Assembly (NCBI GenBank): GCA_037126765.1
Contig: JBBCBC010000021.1
Coordinates: 26,615,434 to 26,679,433 of the forward strand
DNA: 64,000 bases
Direction: 5' to 3'
Source: Stenogyne calaminthoides
Lineage: Eukaryota; Streptophyta; Magnoliopsida; Lamiales; Lamiaceae
Under the pieces are notes generated by a model. It was not told the DNA's origin. It saw nothing but the letters and a program-made list of their open reading frames with translations, and did no database searches. Positions 1 to 11,290 of the stretch are shown one piece after another; the first letter of the stretch is position 1, and each line of letters opens with the position of its first letter. The position numbers and the translations under genes are program-made.

Positions 1-1650
1 ATTTAAACATTCATCAAATACCATGACAATTGGATACCTGCAAAAAAGATCTAGCAATTCTACTATCCAATTTCAAATTTAATGAAAATGAATTAAATTA
101 CAATTTAAAACTCAGAGCCCAAAACCGAGGCTCTGATACCAGTTGTTGGGGAATTAATTCCCCGGATCTATTCGGGATGAATATTTAAATACAAATTTAA
201 TTTTAACAATTATTACTAGCATGAATTAATCCTATATTAATTCAAATAATAATTCAACAACAAATCATGCATATAAACATCCTAGATAAATCCTACGCAT
301 GCAAAATTGCTACGGGTTTACATGAACTAACCTTTCGGAGTGACAACCGTTGAGAAGATGGATCTCGTTCACACGAACACACCAAAAGACCTTCTCAAGT
401 ATTCCCTTATCCTCGTTCAACAATCCGGTGGTAGGAACTCGCGAACAATTTAATAAAAGGGAAAAATAAAATTATGTTGCACCACCTTTGTGGATTTCTA
501 ATTTTTCAAACACATGGAATTGCACTTGGGGATGAAAAATTCATCCCCTATTTATAATACTAGGTGGTGGCAAATTTTTGCCCTAGGAATAAGATGGGAA
601 AATCTTTTTCTTGATCTCCAAGAACTCTTGAATATATCCAATATATTCTTTTCTCCATAATTAAAATATTCCATAAAAATCCCACCTCCTTATATTAAGG
701 GGTTTTCGATAATTTCCCATTAAATAGGGAAGAAATAGGATCTTTGACTTTTCTTGAATTTATGGGATAATCTTGTATTTCAAGAATAGATATTCCATAA
801 AATCTTTTCAAGAAAATCAAAAAAATCTTTTCTCTTTCTTCCTTTAATATTTTCGAAAATTTTGGAAAAAATAAGCAATAATAATTTATTTTATTTTAAA
901 CACCTTTTTCAGTTATTGGACTTTAGCTTTGGGCTACTTGAGGGGCCTTTAGGAGAATTAAGATTAGACATTCCAATGGATCTTGAATTTCCAATATTGA
1001 GCCACAATTCAGGCCCATAAATATTAATTAATCCCACAACATAATTAATATTGCACTATCCATCTTAACCCACATTACTGTTAATATGGCTCCCGGTTAT
1101 TATTTCCCGTGTTTAAGATTATCTAGCCCATTAATTAATTCAAGCCACTGAAATAGCTTTCCATTAATTAATATCTTTTGTCCTTAGTCAAGGAACGGTT
1201 CAACATTATTATCCATACCGGAAACTAATTATGCTTGCAAGATTTGGTATGATAAATCTTATGAACCTCCCAAGGGGGCAAATCGAACAAGCGTACTTGC
1301 ACACGATTCTTCGTATTAAATCTTAGCAATCGCATGTGACCAATAATATTGCCCAAGATATAAAGTATTGAATCTCATTGATTCTCTACCCGTCATAAGT
1401 CAAAGCAATAATTACTAACCACACACGATCCTATTTAAGGGACAAAGATTAAGAAATAACGAACCACTGAGGTCTAATTCTTCCTAATTCAGTGCTGAAG
1501 AATTTATCCTCCTGTAGGTCCTATTCCGTGCATCAGTCATGCCCTAGTGTAATCTATTGGTCAAGACAAGCCAATCTGAGCCTTACACTTCAACCTTTCA
1601 CGATGAATTGTTCATTTCCATCTAGGTCGTGAACAACGTACTTTTAGTTC
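1..1650 (-). mobile_element. Element A, upstream copy: leader, PBS and truncated 5' LTR (type-1 copia)
   Basis: This is the right-hand end of a minus-strand Ty1/copia element whose body lies left of the window. Positions 1-130 are the leader, 131-141 the primer-binding site and 144-1650 an LTR that stops before its expected terminus. The LTR would run about 1,725 bp by comparison with 3966-5690. The segment matches 3823-5472: positions 1-860 look identical by eye, with substitutions clustered around 870-1020. At about 1650 the LTR joins integrase-region sequence, which is the junction of a tandem duplication. A TATA-like stretch on the minus strand lies at about 547-558. Confidence 0.85.
131..141 (-). 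other. Primer-binding site (initiator Met tRNA)
   Basis: On the minus strand this reads TGGTATCAGAG, the usual plant copia primer site complementary to the 3' end of initiator methionine tRNA. It sits two bases from the LTR end, which fixes the orientation of the element and the LTR start at 144. Confidence 0.9.
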
Positions 1651-2480
1651 AAAAAATGATGGCTCTATTCCCCTTGGCTCCGAATGCCCTCTTGGTCATT
1701 TTACCCTCCAAACATGATTCGCAAGTTGGGATTGGTTCAACCCGGAGAGACTCCAATGAACCATCTTCTACCAACCTTTGAATCCTTTTTGGATTAATAT
1801 GTCCCAATCTAAGATGCCATAGAAGTGTCTCGTTCACGTCTGATGAATGTTTTCTTTTATGAAAAATAGTCGATGTGTTATAGGATGTATTTCGTGAGTG
1901 GTGTGCACATATATTAGTATAGAGATTTGTTCATCAATGTCCCATAGCAGATACACTCATCATTTTGATAAATGATGTCATTCTTATTAGAAGAAACTCA
2001 GTATCCATCAAAAGAATTCAGCTGTCACTCTAGTACCATCGCCCAGTGTGATGAGGATCTCACTCCCACTAAGTTGCCGGGTCAGCTTGAACCCGTGAAG
2101 CAAACATGATCAGTGGATCCCGTATCAACTACCCATGAATGAGAAGTATACGCTGCTAAACAAGTTTCAACAACTAGTGCGTGAGAATTACCTTTCTTTC
2201 CAGCCCTTTTGGGGTTGGAACAGGCAAGCCTCCATTGTCCTTACCGCTGTTTGAAGCACTTCCCCTTTGGATTTTCCTTGACACCACCAACATTCCTCAT
2301 CTTACCATTGCCCTTGGCAACAGTTGAGTTTGATTGCTTATGGCTTTTGGTCCTCTTCATCTTCTTGCCTTCCCTTGGCCTAGAAGATGAAAGACAGACC
2401 TCTTGCTGTCAAAGCTTGAGTTTTGTGCCCTATCAACGTATCTGCCGCGACGAAAGTTTACCACAAATCAGCTAGCGAGG
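1651..2480 (-). pseudogene. Broken PR / GAG-pre-integrase fragment of element A
   Basis: Read on the minus strand, 1651-1837 encodes the GAG-pre-integrase zinc domain (a WHLRLGH motif followed by CESC), closely matching element B at 12100-12300. Farther 5' in the element, about 2100-2130 holds a protease-type VDTGS motif. About 2200-2290 is a decayed zinc knuckle in which several ligands are lost and a stop is present. The integrase catalytic core, RT and RNase H that should follow at lower coordinates are absent, because the sequence jumps into an LTR at 1650. It cannot make a functional polyprotein. Confidence 0.8.
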
Positions 2481-2837
2481 CCAAAGTGCTCAAAACTTTT
2501 GGGCAGAGAGTGGAGTAGCAAATCGATCTGGGTCTCCAGATGATAATCTGCACCCAGATCCTCAAGTTTGTTCAGATGAGCCATCAATTTTGAGGATGTA
2601 ATTCCTTACGGGGTTGCCCTCCACCTTTTTCAGCGACAATATCTCTCGCAGGGTGATCTGACGAGCCCCACATTTTTGACTCGTCAGTTGGCTCATTTGA
2701 CTTTTGGTGTGTCAAGAATCCACTTATGCTTTTGTGCAATTAGGACAATCATAATTTTTTGTTTCCAATCAACATAGTTTCCCATACAATTTTATTGACT
2801 TAAATTATATTAACAGTGGATTAAAAGGTTACGACAT
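2481..2837 (-). pseudogene. Decayed gag remnant of element A
   Basis: This region aligns with the gag of B (12959-13579), but an internal block is missing and frame is lost. The start region is recognisable: the ATG on the minus strand at 2837 is followed two codons later by TAA. The capsid region that counts the leucine-rich HLNKLE-type helices is only partly preserved. Gag would form the virus-like particle; this copy cannot. Confidence 0.7.
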
Positions 2838-3952
2838 GCTGAACTGAAATAAATAACTATTGCATAAGCACAAAATTATCACAAAATTCGATCACATGTA
2901 TTATATTAAAATCTAAAAAAAAAAGGAACATGCATCAGCCAACATCTCAAAACAGTTTAAATAAGCCACGTGGGGTGGGTCATTATTTAAACACATTCAA
3001 GCAGGTTACAAACAAGAAAACAGTTACAAACCTTTAATATCCAGATTAATAGTTGGCTCCCACTTGACCAATATAAAATTGACAGGGACTTCGGGGAAGT
3101 ATATGCATATCAATTTTATAACTTAAGTAATAACCATGATTAAATACAAAATTATTATTTTGTTTTGAACGAGCCTCGTGGGGAGGGTGTTCGTCGCCAC
3201 TAATAATAACCCACAATCATCCTTTCGGAATTTATTCATGTGAAATCTATCTTTTGGCCGTCCCGTGGGGGGAATTTCTCCAAAAGAATCCACAAATAAA
3301 TAAATCATGGAGGTCAAAATTAATTCAATTTTATTATCCGGAATAAAATTGTCAATTAATTATTTAAACATACTTAGTAATTTTCGAAGGTGAGAATTTT
3401 CAAAACATTTTCTCATGCATCGCATATTTAAACACAATTTAAATAAGCATAAAATAATGCAAAATATCAAAACAAAAATTAAACACATTGGGCACATATA
3501 TCCAGTCTCGCCCGGTGCTCGGCCACGCCCGGGCTTGCGCCCGTGTGTGCCGAGCGCCTCTCGGCTAGCCCCGTATGCATCCGCCTAGCACTTCATGCCT
3601 TGGCTTGCGTACGTCCGGGCACTTGGTCGCCCATCTTTAATTTTTCGTCTTCGTTCTCGATCCGGTTATAATTTATTTACAAAAAATAAATAAACCTAAA
3701 TCTAGACTAGTCTATTACATTGATCAAATTAAATAAATCCTAATCTACTCGTGGATTTTCTCACGAGGTAAAACGAATTCGATCGAATCGAATTAAAAAC
3801 CACAATTTATATGCAAGTATAAATTTAAACATTCATCAAATACCATGACAATTGGATACCTGCAAAAAAGATCTAGCAATTCTACTATCCAATTTCAAAT
3901 TTAATGAAAATGAATTAAATTACAATTTAAAACTCAGAGCCCAAAACCGAGG
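2838..3952 (-). other. Element A leader (untranslated) with GC-rich island
   Basis: This is about 1.1 kb between the gag start and the primer site. It has no convincing coding frame. It is homologous to the leader of B at 13580-14940, as shown by shared stretches such as the blocks at 3040-3300 and 3660-3950. An abrupt GC-rich patch at about 3500-3620 stands out from the AT-rich surroundings and differs from the equivalent patch in B. Confidence 0.7.
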
Positions 3953-3963
3953 CTCTGATACCA
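3953..3963 (-). other. Primer-binding site of element A
   Basis: The minus strand reads TGGTATCAGAG, complementary to initiator Met tRNA. It is two bases from the LTR starting at 3966. Confidence 0.9.
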
Positions 3964-3965
3964 GT

Positions 3966-5690
3966 TGTTGGGGAATTAATTCCCCGGATCTATTCGGGAT
4001 GAATATTTAAATACAAATTTAATTTTAACAATTATTACTAGCATGAATTAATCCTATATTAATTCAAATAATAATTCAACAACAAATCATGCATATAAAC
4101 ATCCTAGATAAATCCTACGCATGCAAAATTGCTACGGGTTTACATGAACTAACCTTTCGGAGTGACAACCGTTGAGAAGATGGATCTCGTTCACACGAAC
4201 ACACCAAAAGACCTTCTCAAGTATTCCCTTATCCTCGTTCAACAATCCGGTGGTAGGAACTCGCGAACAATTTAATAAAAGGGAAAAATAAAATTATGTT
4301 GCACCACCTTTGTGGATTTCTAATTTTTCAAACACATGGAATTGCACTTGGGGATGAAAAATTCATCCCCTATTTATAATACTAGGTGGTGGCAAATTTT
4401 TGCCCTAGGAATAAGATGGGAAAATCTTTTTCTTGATCTCCAAGAACTCTTGAATATATCCAATATATTCTTTTCTCCATAATTAAAATATTCCATAAAA
4501 ATCCCACCTCCTTATATTAAGGGGTTTTCGATAATTTCCCATTAAATAGGGAAGAAATAGGATCTTTGACTTTTCTTGAATTTATGGGATAATCTTGTAT
4601 TTCAAGAATAGATATTCCATAAAATCTTTTCAAGAAAATCAAAAAAATCTTTTCTCTTTCTTCCTTTAATATTTTCGAAAATTTTGGAAAAAATAAGGAA
4701 CAATAATTTATTTTATTTTAAATACATTTTTCAGTTATTGGACTTTATCTTTGGGCTACTTGAGGGGCCTTTAGGAGAAATAAGATTGGACCTTCCAATG
4801 GATATTGAATTTGCAATATTGAGCCACAATATTATTAAAGCCCATAAATATTAATTAATCCCACTACATAATTAATATTGCACTATCCATCTTAACCCAT
4901 ATTACTGTTAATATGGCTCCCCGGTTATTATTTCCCGTGTTTAAGATTATCTAGCCCATTAATTAATTCAAGCCACTGAAATAGCTTTCCATTAATTAAT
5001 ATCTTTTGTCCTTAGTCAAGGAACGGTTCAACATTATTATCCATACCGGAAACTAATTATGCTTGCAAGATTTGGTATGATAAATCTTATGAACCTCCCA
5101 AGGGGGCAAATCGAACAAGCGTACTTGCACACGATTCTTCGTATTAAATCTTAGCAATCGCATGTGACCAATAGTATTGCCCAAGATATAAAGTATTGAA
5201 TCTCATTGATTCTCTACCCATCATAAGTCAAAGCAATAATTACTAACCACACACGATCCTATTTAAGGGACAAAGATTAAGAAATAACGAACCACTGAGG
5301 TCTAATTCTTCCTAATTCAGTGCTGAAGAATTTATCCTCCTGTAGGTCCTATTCAGTGCATCAGTCATGCCCTAGTGTAATCTCTTGGTCAAGACTAGCC
5401 AATCTGAGCCTTACACTTCAACCTTTCACGATGAATTGTTCATTTCCATCTAGGTCGTGAATAGCGTACTTTTAGTTACAAGAGACTGTTAATTTAATCT
5501 TCTATGATCTTGTATCACTAAGTTAACTACAATGTAACACGTATTATTTATTGAACAGCTATGCAGTAAATATATGTAACATTCAATGATATTTAAAGCA
5601 TCAGTGATAAATAATTTATTTCAGTAAATAAGATAGAAATTCAGTTTGGTTATACAAAGTAAAAGCATATTTTCCAGTATAACCCCAACA
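3966..5690 (-). repeat. Type-1 LTR (1,725 bp) shared by two partial elements
   Basis: A complete LTR running from TGTTGGGG to CCCCAACA on the plus strand. A primer site lies on its left and a polypurine tract plus RNase H on its right. It therefore serves as 5' LTR for the left piece and 3' LTR for the right piece, the signature of recombination between elements rather than simple insertion. Minus-strand TATA-like sequence is at about 4367-4380. A perfect 16-bp palindrome (GGGGAATTAATTCCCC) lies at 3970-3985, next to the terminus. Confidence 0.9.
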
Positions 5691-5701
5691 ATCTCCCACT
5701 T
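5691..5701 (-). other. Polypurine tract of element A
   Basis: On the minus strand this reads AAGTGGGAGAT immediately before the LTR. It is the primer for plus-strand DNA synthesis and is the same tract as in B at 9538-9548. Confidence 0.8.
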
Positions 5702-5980
5702 ATACTCAAAGTCAGCTTTTAAGTATACTACAACATATCTCGTGTAGTTCCTAATGCGTGACATCTAATGTCACCTACACGAACCTAATAATATCTCCCA
5801 CACTCAAAGCAGATTGGCAATGGTCCTAACACTCATTCCTTCCACATGTCTCGCGAATGTGTTCTGAGGCAGACCCTTTGTGAATGGATCTGCTAGGTTG
5901 TCTTCTGACGCGATCTTTGCCACCTCTATATCTCCTCTCTTAACTATTTATCGTATAATATGATATTTCCTTTCAATGTG
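5702..5980 (-). pseudogene. RNase H terminal fragment of element A
   Basis: This aligns with the 3' end of the pol gene of B at about 9650-9835, including the segment coding for the ADPFTKGLP-type tail of RNase H. The rest of RNase H and all of RT, IN and gag are missing. The match stops at TTTCCAG, where the sequence switches to the last 20 bp of an LTR. This is a deletion product and not a gene. Confidence 0.8.
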
Positions 5981-6000
5981 TTTCCAGTATAACCCTAACA
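5981..6000 (-). repeat. 20-bp remnant of the 5' LTR end of element A
   Basis: The sequence equals the LTR end at 5671-5690 except for one base. It marks the original outer boundary of A inside element D. All between RNase H and this remnant has been lost, with TTTCCAG shared at both breakpoints. Confidence 0.75.
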
Positions 6001-7084
6001 GCACCAACCTCAACATCTGATTCTACTTGAATCAGCTTAATCTCCTTCCCTGCTTGCTCAAGCATGGCTTCTCTGAGATCGGCACAGATGGCTCCACAGG
6101 TGCCTTAGGTAAAATGGAATTTATCTTCTTCTGCCTCTCCTCTGATATCTCTGGTTTCTTGGCCAGAGTCTTTCGTTTCATTGGCTTGGGAGCAGCCTGA
6201 GTCTCAGACTGGACCGAACAAGTGGCAACCTTCACCGTCCTGGCTTCTCCTCTTGGTTTGGGGGTATAAGGAGTAGGATCCTCGTCTGATTGCCCTGGGA
6301 GTGCTTCGTCTTTCAGAAGGATGGCCTTCTGCCTAGCCAGATAGATCTTCGTTCCTTCTTCTTTCCATTCAAAGTTCGAGGAAAGCTTGTCCGCAATCAA
6401 AATTGAGATCTTGTGTATATACGAACACTTGGAAATCAGAATAACATTGTTGATATCATCCAGACCAAACTTCTTAGTCTCCTTGATGATCCGTCCCTTG
6501 ATCAATCCTAACCATTCCAGATTATCTGCCTTGTTGATAATGGTAGCTATCATGTTCATCTTCGCAGTGGTTAATGCATCTAAGCTATGAGTGATGCAGA
6601 GAATCACTTTGGACACGATTTTCGAACATTAACTTGTACTTCCTTCTCAGATAAGGTGCTTTGACATTGAATAACTGATCACTGTTTGCCATCTCAAAAG
6701 TGCATCTTTCAAATAAGTCTTCTCTTCTATCCCCGTTAAGAAAGAGGTTGGATCTATGCTCCTAGATATGAGACCGAAGATTCTTGAGAAATCCTCATCA
6801 GTAATAGTGATGTTAAAACCTCCGACGGTTTATTTCAGAGCACCCTCATCGGTTTCTTCAAGGTTATAGAGGAACTCCAGGGCTTCATAAGTGTGAACTA
6901 TCTCCAGATATCGATAGCACAGCTGTTCAAGACCAACAGCCCGGAGACATTCCAATATCTCCTTGGATTTAGCATCATTTGTTGTAGTGAAGATGACATA
7001 TTTCTCGTCAATGATATCTTTCTTCATTGATAAGAAATTGCACATCTTTTTTCCCTGTCCAGATTTTGCCAATAATTGTGCCAT
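6001..7084 (-). pseudogene. Element D: 3' ORF, N-terminal part (SIRE-like)
   Basis: This is the first part of the extra ORF that SIRE-like elements carry between pol and the 3' LTR. The chosen start is the ATG at 7084, whose product (MAQLLAKSGQGKKMCN) resembles the start in C (MATHGLGKIMCN). The N-terminal block runs to about 6830, then the frame breaks. It resumes at about 6616-6032 with the conserved helical block (a SLDALTTAKM motif) followed by Lys/Pro-rich sequence. The ORF is cut at 6000 by element A. No signal peptide or membrane segment is visible. Function is unknown; it is conserved in C, E and F. Confidence 0.75.
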
Positions 7085-7835
7085 TTTCTGCATATTATGA
7101 ACATAAAGATGAGTTTGGATATTTACTATGAATATTATACTATCAGTCAATCCAAGAACTCAATCATTTGAACTATTGCACAAAGTATTACATAAACCAC
7201 TTTATCTTGGTTATGAATGTGTTCCCAAGAACCATGTATCTTCAAAAGAAATCATATTGTGTAACACAATGAATATGAACATATTCGGCATAATCTTAGA
7301 ACAGTGAAAACAAATATTAGTAAAAATTAGCAAACACTTTGAAATTTACCAGAAATCGATTTGTAAAGTTTGAGAGTCTTTCGTGAATCGATTCGTAAGA
7401 TTTTTAAACGGATTGAATGAATTTGCTCTGTGAATTTGAGAGTGTTTCGAAAAGTGAAAGGTTTTTTAAACTAGTGTTAGGGTTTAAATAGTAGGAGGGA
7501 AAAACATTTTGCACACGTTTCCACAAATACTTGAGTATACGGTTTTCAAAAGTAGTGGCTTAGATTAAGCGGCCGTAAAGTGAAAGAATCGTGCGGTTGT
7601 AAATAAATACGGAATGTGTTTCGAAGTGAAAAATACGCATTAAATGCCATTAAATACACAAATCCCACGTCCGCATTTAATGTTTGTAATGCTTGCGTCA
7701 TAAAGTGGCTTGAACAGTAATTTGCAGAAAAGAGATAAGATCAGATAAATGTAAATAGAGAACATATCTGACTGGTTGATGTTGTAATCAACCAGTTACC
7801 ACTCGTATCTGATCCAACTCTTCTGATTTGTTGAT
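7085..7835 (-). promoter_or_regulatory. Element D region upstream of the 3' ORF, possible internal promoter
   Basis: No coding frame is seen. On the minus strand there is a TATA-like CTATTTAAACC at 7482-7492. About 180 bases further upstream lies a G-box-like GCGGACGTGGG (7664-7677). The G-box-like block and its flanking TTAATGC are shared with the equivalent spacer of C (about 25005-25025), although C is an independent element. This suggests a separate promoter for the 3' ORF; it is an inference without transcript data. Confidence 0.45.
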
Positions 7836-7840
7836 CTTAC
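7836..7840. repeat. Target-site duplication of element B (left)
   Basis: CTTAC here is repeated exactly at 31319-31323, immediately outside the LTR ends of B. Joining the flanks gives the continuous element D, which aligns with C (24830-24850) across the junction. Confidence 0.9.
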
Positions 7841-9537
7841 TGTTGGGGAAATAGGGGTGTCCGGATCTATTCGAGGTGATTATTTAAATACATATTTAAA
7901 TTAAACAGTTAATTACTAGCATGAATTAATCATAAATTAATTCAACATAATAATAAACAACATGCGTACACATAATTCACGTAAATCCTAAACATACGAA
8001 ACTAGGAGTTACGGAATTACTAACCTCTTGATGAATCAAATGGATGAATCAACCCGAAGAGCCTTCCCAAATATATCCCCAAAGTCCAAGCACGTTATCC
8101 GGTGGGAAGATTTCAACGAACGATTTTAATGGAGAGAAAATAAAATATTTTGCTACCACCTTTGTGGATTTCTAATATTTCCAACACATGGAATTGCACT
8201 TGGGAATGAAGAGCTCATCCCCTATAAATAGGGAGGAGGGGGGGCAAAAATTAGGGCTTAGGAAATAAGGAAGAAAATCATTTCTTGGTCTCCAAGAAAT
8301 CTTGAATATATCTTCTATATTCTTTTCTCCTTAATTAATTTTTCCATAAAAATCTCCTTCCCCTCTTCTACCTTATCTTTTTTGAAAAATACACTAATAA
8401 AGGAGTCAAGATTTGACCTCTTGAATTTATGGGATAACTATGTATTCCTATAATAATTATCTCTTTCCATAAAATATCTACAAGAAAATCAAGACAATCT
8501 TTTCTTCCTTTTATAGACAATATTTTCAAAAATTATGACTTGGAAATATAGCAAGAATATTTTCTTCTCTCTCTCATTAATTGGACTTTATTTTGGGTTA
8601 TTTGGGGGCCTTTAGGAGAATTATGATTGGACCTCCAATGGACTATGAAGCTATAATATTTTGGGCCAAATATTATTCAAGTCCATTAATATTAATTTAC
8701 TCCACTATAAAATTAATATTGAACTATCCATCTTAACTCATATTACAATTTCACATATAACATGGCTCCCAGTCATTATTTCCCGTGTTTTAGATTATCT
8801 TAGTCCATTAATTAATTAAGCCACTGAACAAGCTTTATATTAATTAATATCTTTGTCCTTGGAGTAAAGACATCTCAACGTTATTATCCATGCCGGAAAT
8901 AAATTGCCACTTGTAAGATTTGGCATGACAAAGGATATGAGCCCACCAAGGGGACAAATCAAGCAAGACGTACTTGCATGCGATTCTCCGTATTAAATGT
9001 CAGCAATCGTCATGTAATTAATAATATTGCCCAAGATATAAAGTATCGAATCACATTGACTCTCTTCCCATCATAAGTCAAAGCAATAGTTATTAATTTC
9101 AAAAGATCCTATTTAAGGGACGGAGATTAAGAAACAACGCACCACTGAGGTCTAATTCTTGTATATTCAGACCGAAGAATTTGTCCTATTGTAGGTCCTC
9201 ATTCAGCGCACCTAAATGCGCTAGTGTGATCCCTTGGTCAAGACAGGCCAATCTGGGTCTCACACTTCAACCGTTCATGATAGTTCATTCATTTCCATCT
9301 GGGTTGTGAATTTGTACTTAATTACGAGGGCTGTAAATTTGATCTTCAGTGATCGGGTATCACCAAATTAACTACAACGTAATACGTACTATCTTATTGA
9401 ACGGGTTTGCAATAAACATATATAACATTCATTCATATTTAATGCAACAGTGATTAAATATTTATTTCAACAAATAAATAAGAAACTTCAGTTTGGTTAT
9501 ACAAAGTAAAAGCATACTTTTCAGTATAACCCCAACA
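7841..9537 (-). repeat. 3' LTR of element B (1,697 bp)
   Basis: Runs TGTTGGGG to CCCCAACA with the polypurine tract immediately right. A TATA-like box on the minus strand lies at about 8219-8232. Compared with the 5' LTR it keeps about 120 bp (roughly 8350-8445) that the 5' copy has lost. Confidence 0.9.
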
Positions 9538-9548
9538 ATCTCCCACTT
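9538..9548 (-). other. Polypurine tract of element B
   Basis: Minus strand AAGTGGGAGAT abuts the 3' LTR and primes plus-strand synthesis. Confidence 0.8.
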
Positions 9549-9649
9549 ATACTCAAAGTCTGCTTTTAAGTATACTACAACATGTCTCATGTTCTGTGTG
9601 ACATCTAATGTCACCCACACTAACCTAATAATATTTCTCCCACTTATAC

Positions 9650-10203
9650 TCAAAGCAGATTGGCAAATTCCTTGACACCCATTCCTTCCACATGTCTCTC
9701 GAATGTACTTTGAGGTAGACCCTTTGTGAATGGATCTGCTAGGTTGTCTTCCGATGCAATCTTAGCCACCTCAATGTCTCCTCTCTTAACGATTTCTCGT
9801 ATGAGATGGTATTTTCTTTCAATGTGTTTCCAGGCTTTGTGAGCTCGGCTCCCTTGAATTTGCAACTGCTCCGGCGTTATCACAGTAGACTGTGATTTTG
9901 CCGGGCAAATTCGGGACCACGTCCAAGTCCACCAGGAAGTTTTTGATCCAAACCGCTTCCTTCGCTGCTTCACAAGCAGCGACGTACTCGGCTTCCATGG
10001 TAGAATCGGCAATGCATTTACGCTTCTCCATGTCATGGCTCCTCCCCCATGCAGAACACACAACCCGAGGTAGACTTTCTGGAGTCAATGTCTGATTGGA
10101 AATCCGAGTCCGTGTAACCGATGGGGATCAGACTGTCTGACTTGTAAACCAACATTCTGTCCCGTGTCCTTTTCAGGTACTTCAGAATGTTATTTACTGC
10201 AGT
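9650..10203 (-). pseudogene. Element B RNase H domain
   Basis: Copia RNase H, the C-terminal part of pol that removes RNA from the RNA:DNA hybrid. Visible motifs include ADSTMEAEYVAA (Glu ligand), YCDNAGAVA (Asp) and a final ADPFTKGLP tail. The reading frame switches within 9819-10063, so at least two frameshifts separate these motifs. A TAG at 10204-10206 also separates this domain from RT. The family usually has these domains in one polyprotein. Confidence 0.85.
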
Positions 10204-11290
10204 CTAATGCTCTTTCCCAGGGTTACTTTGATATCTTGCCACCATGCCTACGGCAAAACAGATATCCGGTCTCGTACACAGCGTTGCATACATGAGGCTT
10301 CCCAAAGCCGAAGCATATGGGATGCCCTTCATGTCATCTATCTCTTTCTGTGTCTTGGGACACATCTCTTTGGATAGATGGATTCCGTGTCTGTAGGGCA
10401 CAAAGTCTTTCTTAGAATCCTGCATGCTGAAGCGCTTCAAAATAGTATCTATATATGAGGCTTGAGAAAGCCCGATCATTCTTTTCCTGTGATCTCGAGT
10501 GATCTTGATCCCTAGGATGTGACCGGATTCCCCTAAGTCCTTCATATCGAACTGTTTTGACAGCCATGCCCTTACGTCTGATAACACCTTTACATCATTT
10601 TTGATGAGCAGAATGTTGTCTACATATAGTACCAAAAATACCAATGCAGTTTCGTCACGCTTTTTATAGACACAACTTTCAAATTCATTTTGATCGAATC
10701 CGTAGGATTTTTTAACTTGATCAAAACACTGATTCCAAGCTCGGGATACTTGCTTCAGTCCATAAATGGACTTCCTGAGCTTGCAAACCAGATGCTCTTG
10801 TCCTTATTCAATGAAGTCTTCGGGTTGTTGCATATAGATTACTTCGTCAAGATTTCCATTAAGGAAAGTTGTCTTGACGTCCATTTGCCAAATCTCAAAA
10901 TCTAGATGCGAAACAATCGACAAGAGAATGCGGATGGACTTGAGCATGGCTACAGGCGAAAAGGTTTCCTCATAATCGATCCCTTCTTTCTGAGTGTACC
11001 CTTTCGCCACAAGTCTTGCTTTGAAGGTTTTAACCCTTCTGTCCGGTCCCCTTTTTCTCTTATATACCCACTTGCATCCTATGGGTTTTACCCCATCAAG
11101 TGGTTCTACTAGCTCCCACACCTTGTTGTGATCCATTGAACCCATCTCGGCTTCCATTACTGTTTGCCAAGATTGAGCATCTTTGTCTTGGATCGCCTCG
11201 TTGTAGTACCATGGATCTGATTCATCTGCGGAGATCAAGTCCGAAGACTCTCCGATCCCCAAGAATCTCTCGGGTTGTCTGATAACCCTC
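10204..11290 (-). pseudogene. Element B reverse transcriptase, active site mutated
   Basis: RT copies genomic RNA into cDNA. The N-terminal part is recognisable at about 11190 (WELVEPLDGVKPIGCKWVYK), then GIDYEETFSPVA and the MDVKTTFLNGNLDE finger-palm segment. An in-frame TAA at 10804-10806 interrupts it, but the frame is unchanged on either side. The catalytic box reads YVDN instead of YVDD, with the Asn codon at 10615-10617. That alone should abolish polymerase activity if the base calls are right. Later motifs (YILGIKI-like, CTRPDI) are present. Confidence 0.9.

Noticed and set aside
2209..2475. Plus-strand open frame over the protease and zinc-knuckle region of A
   Set aside because: It is the antisense shadow of a retrotransposon coding region; the equivalent shadow also appears in B at 12750-12962.
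7085..7835. Separate gene between elements D and B
   Set aside because: No sustained frame. The sequence aligns in part with the spacer of C upstream of the 3' ORF.
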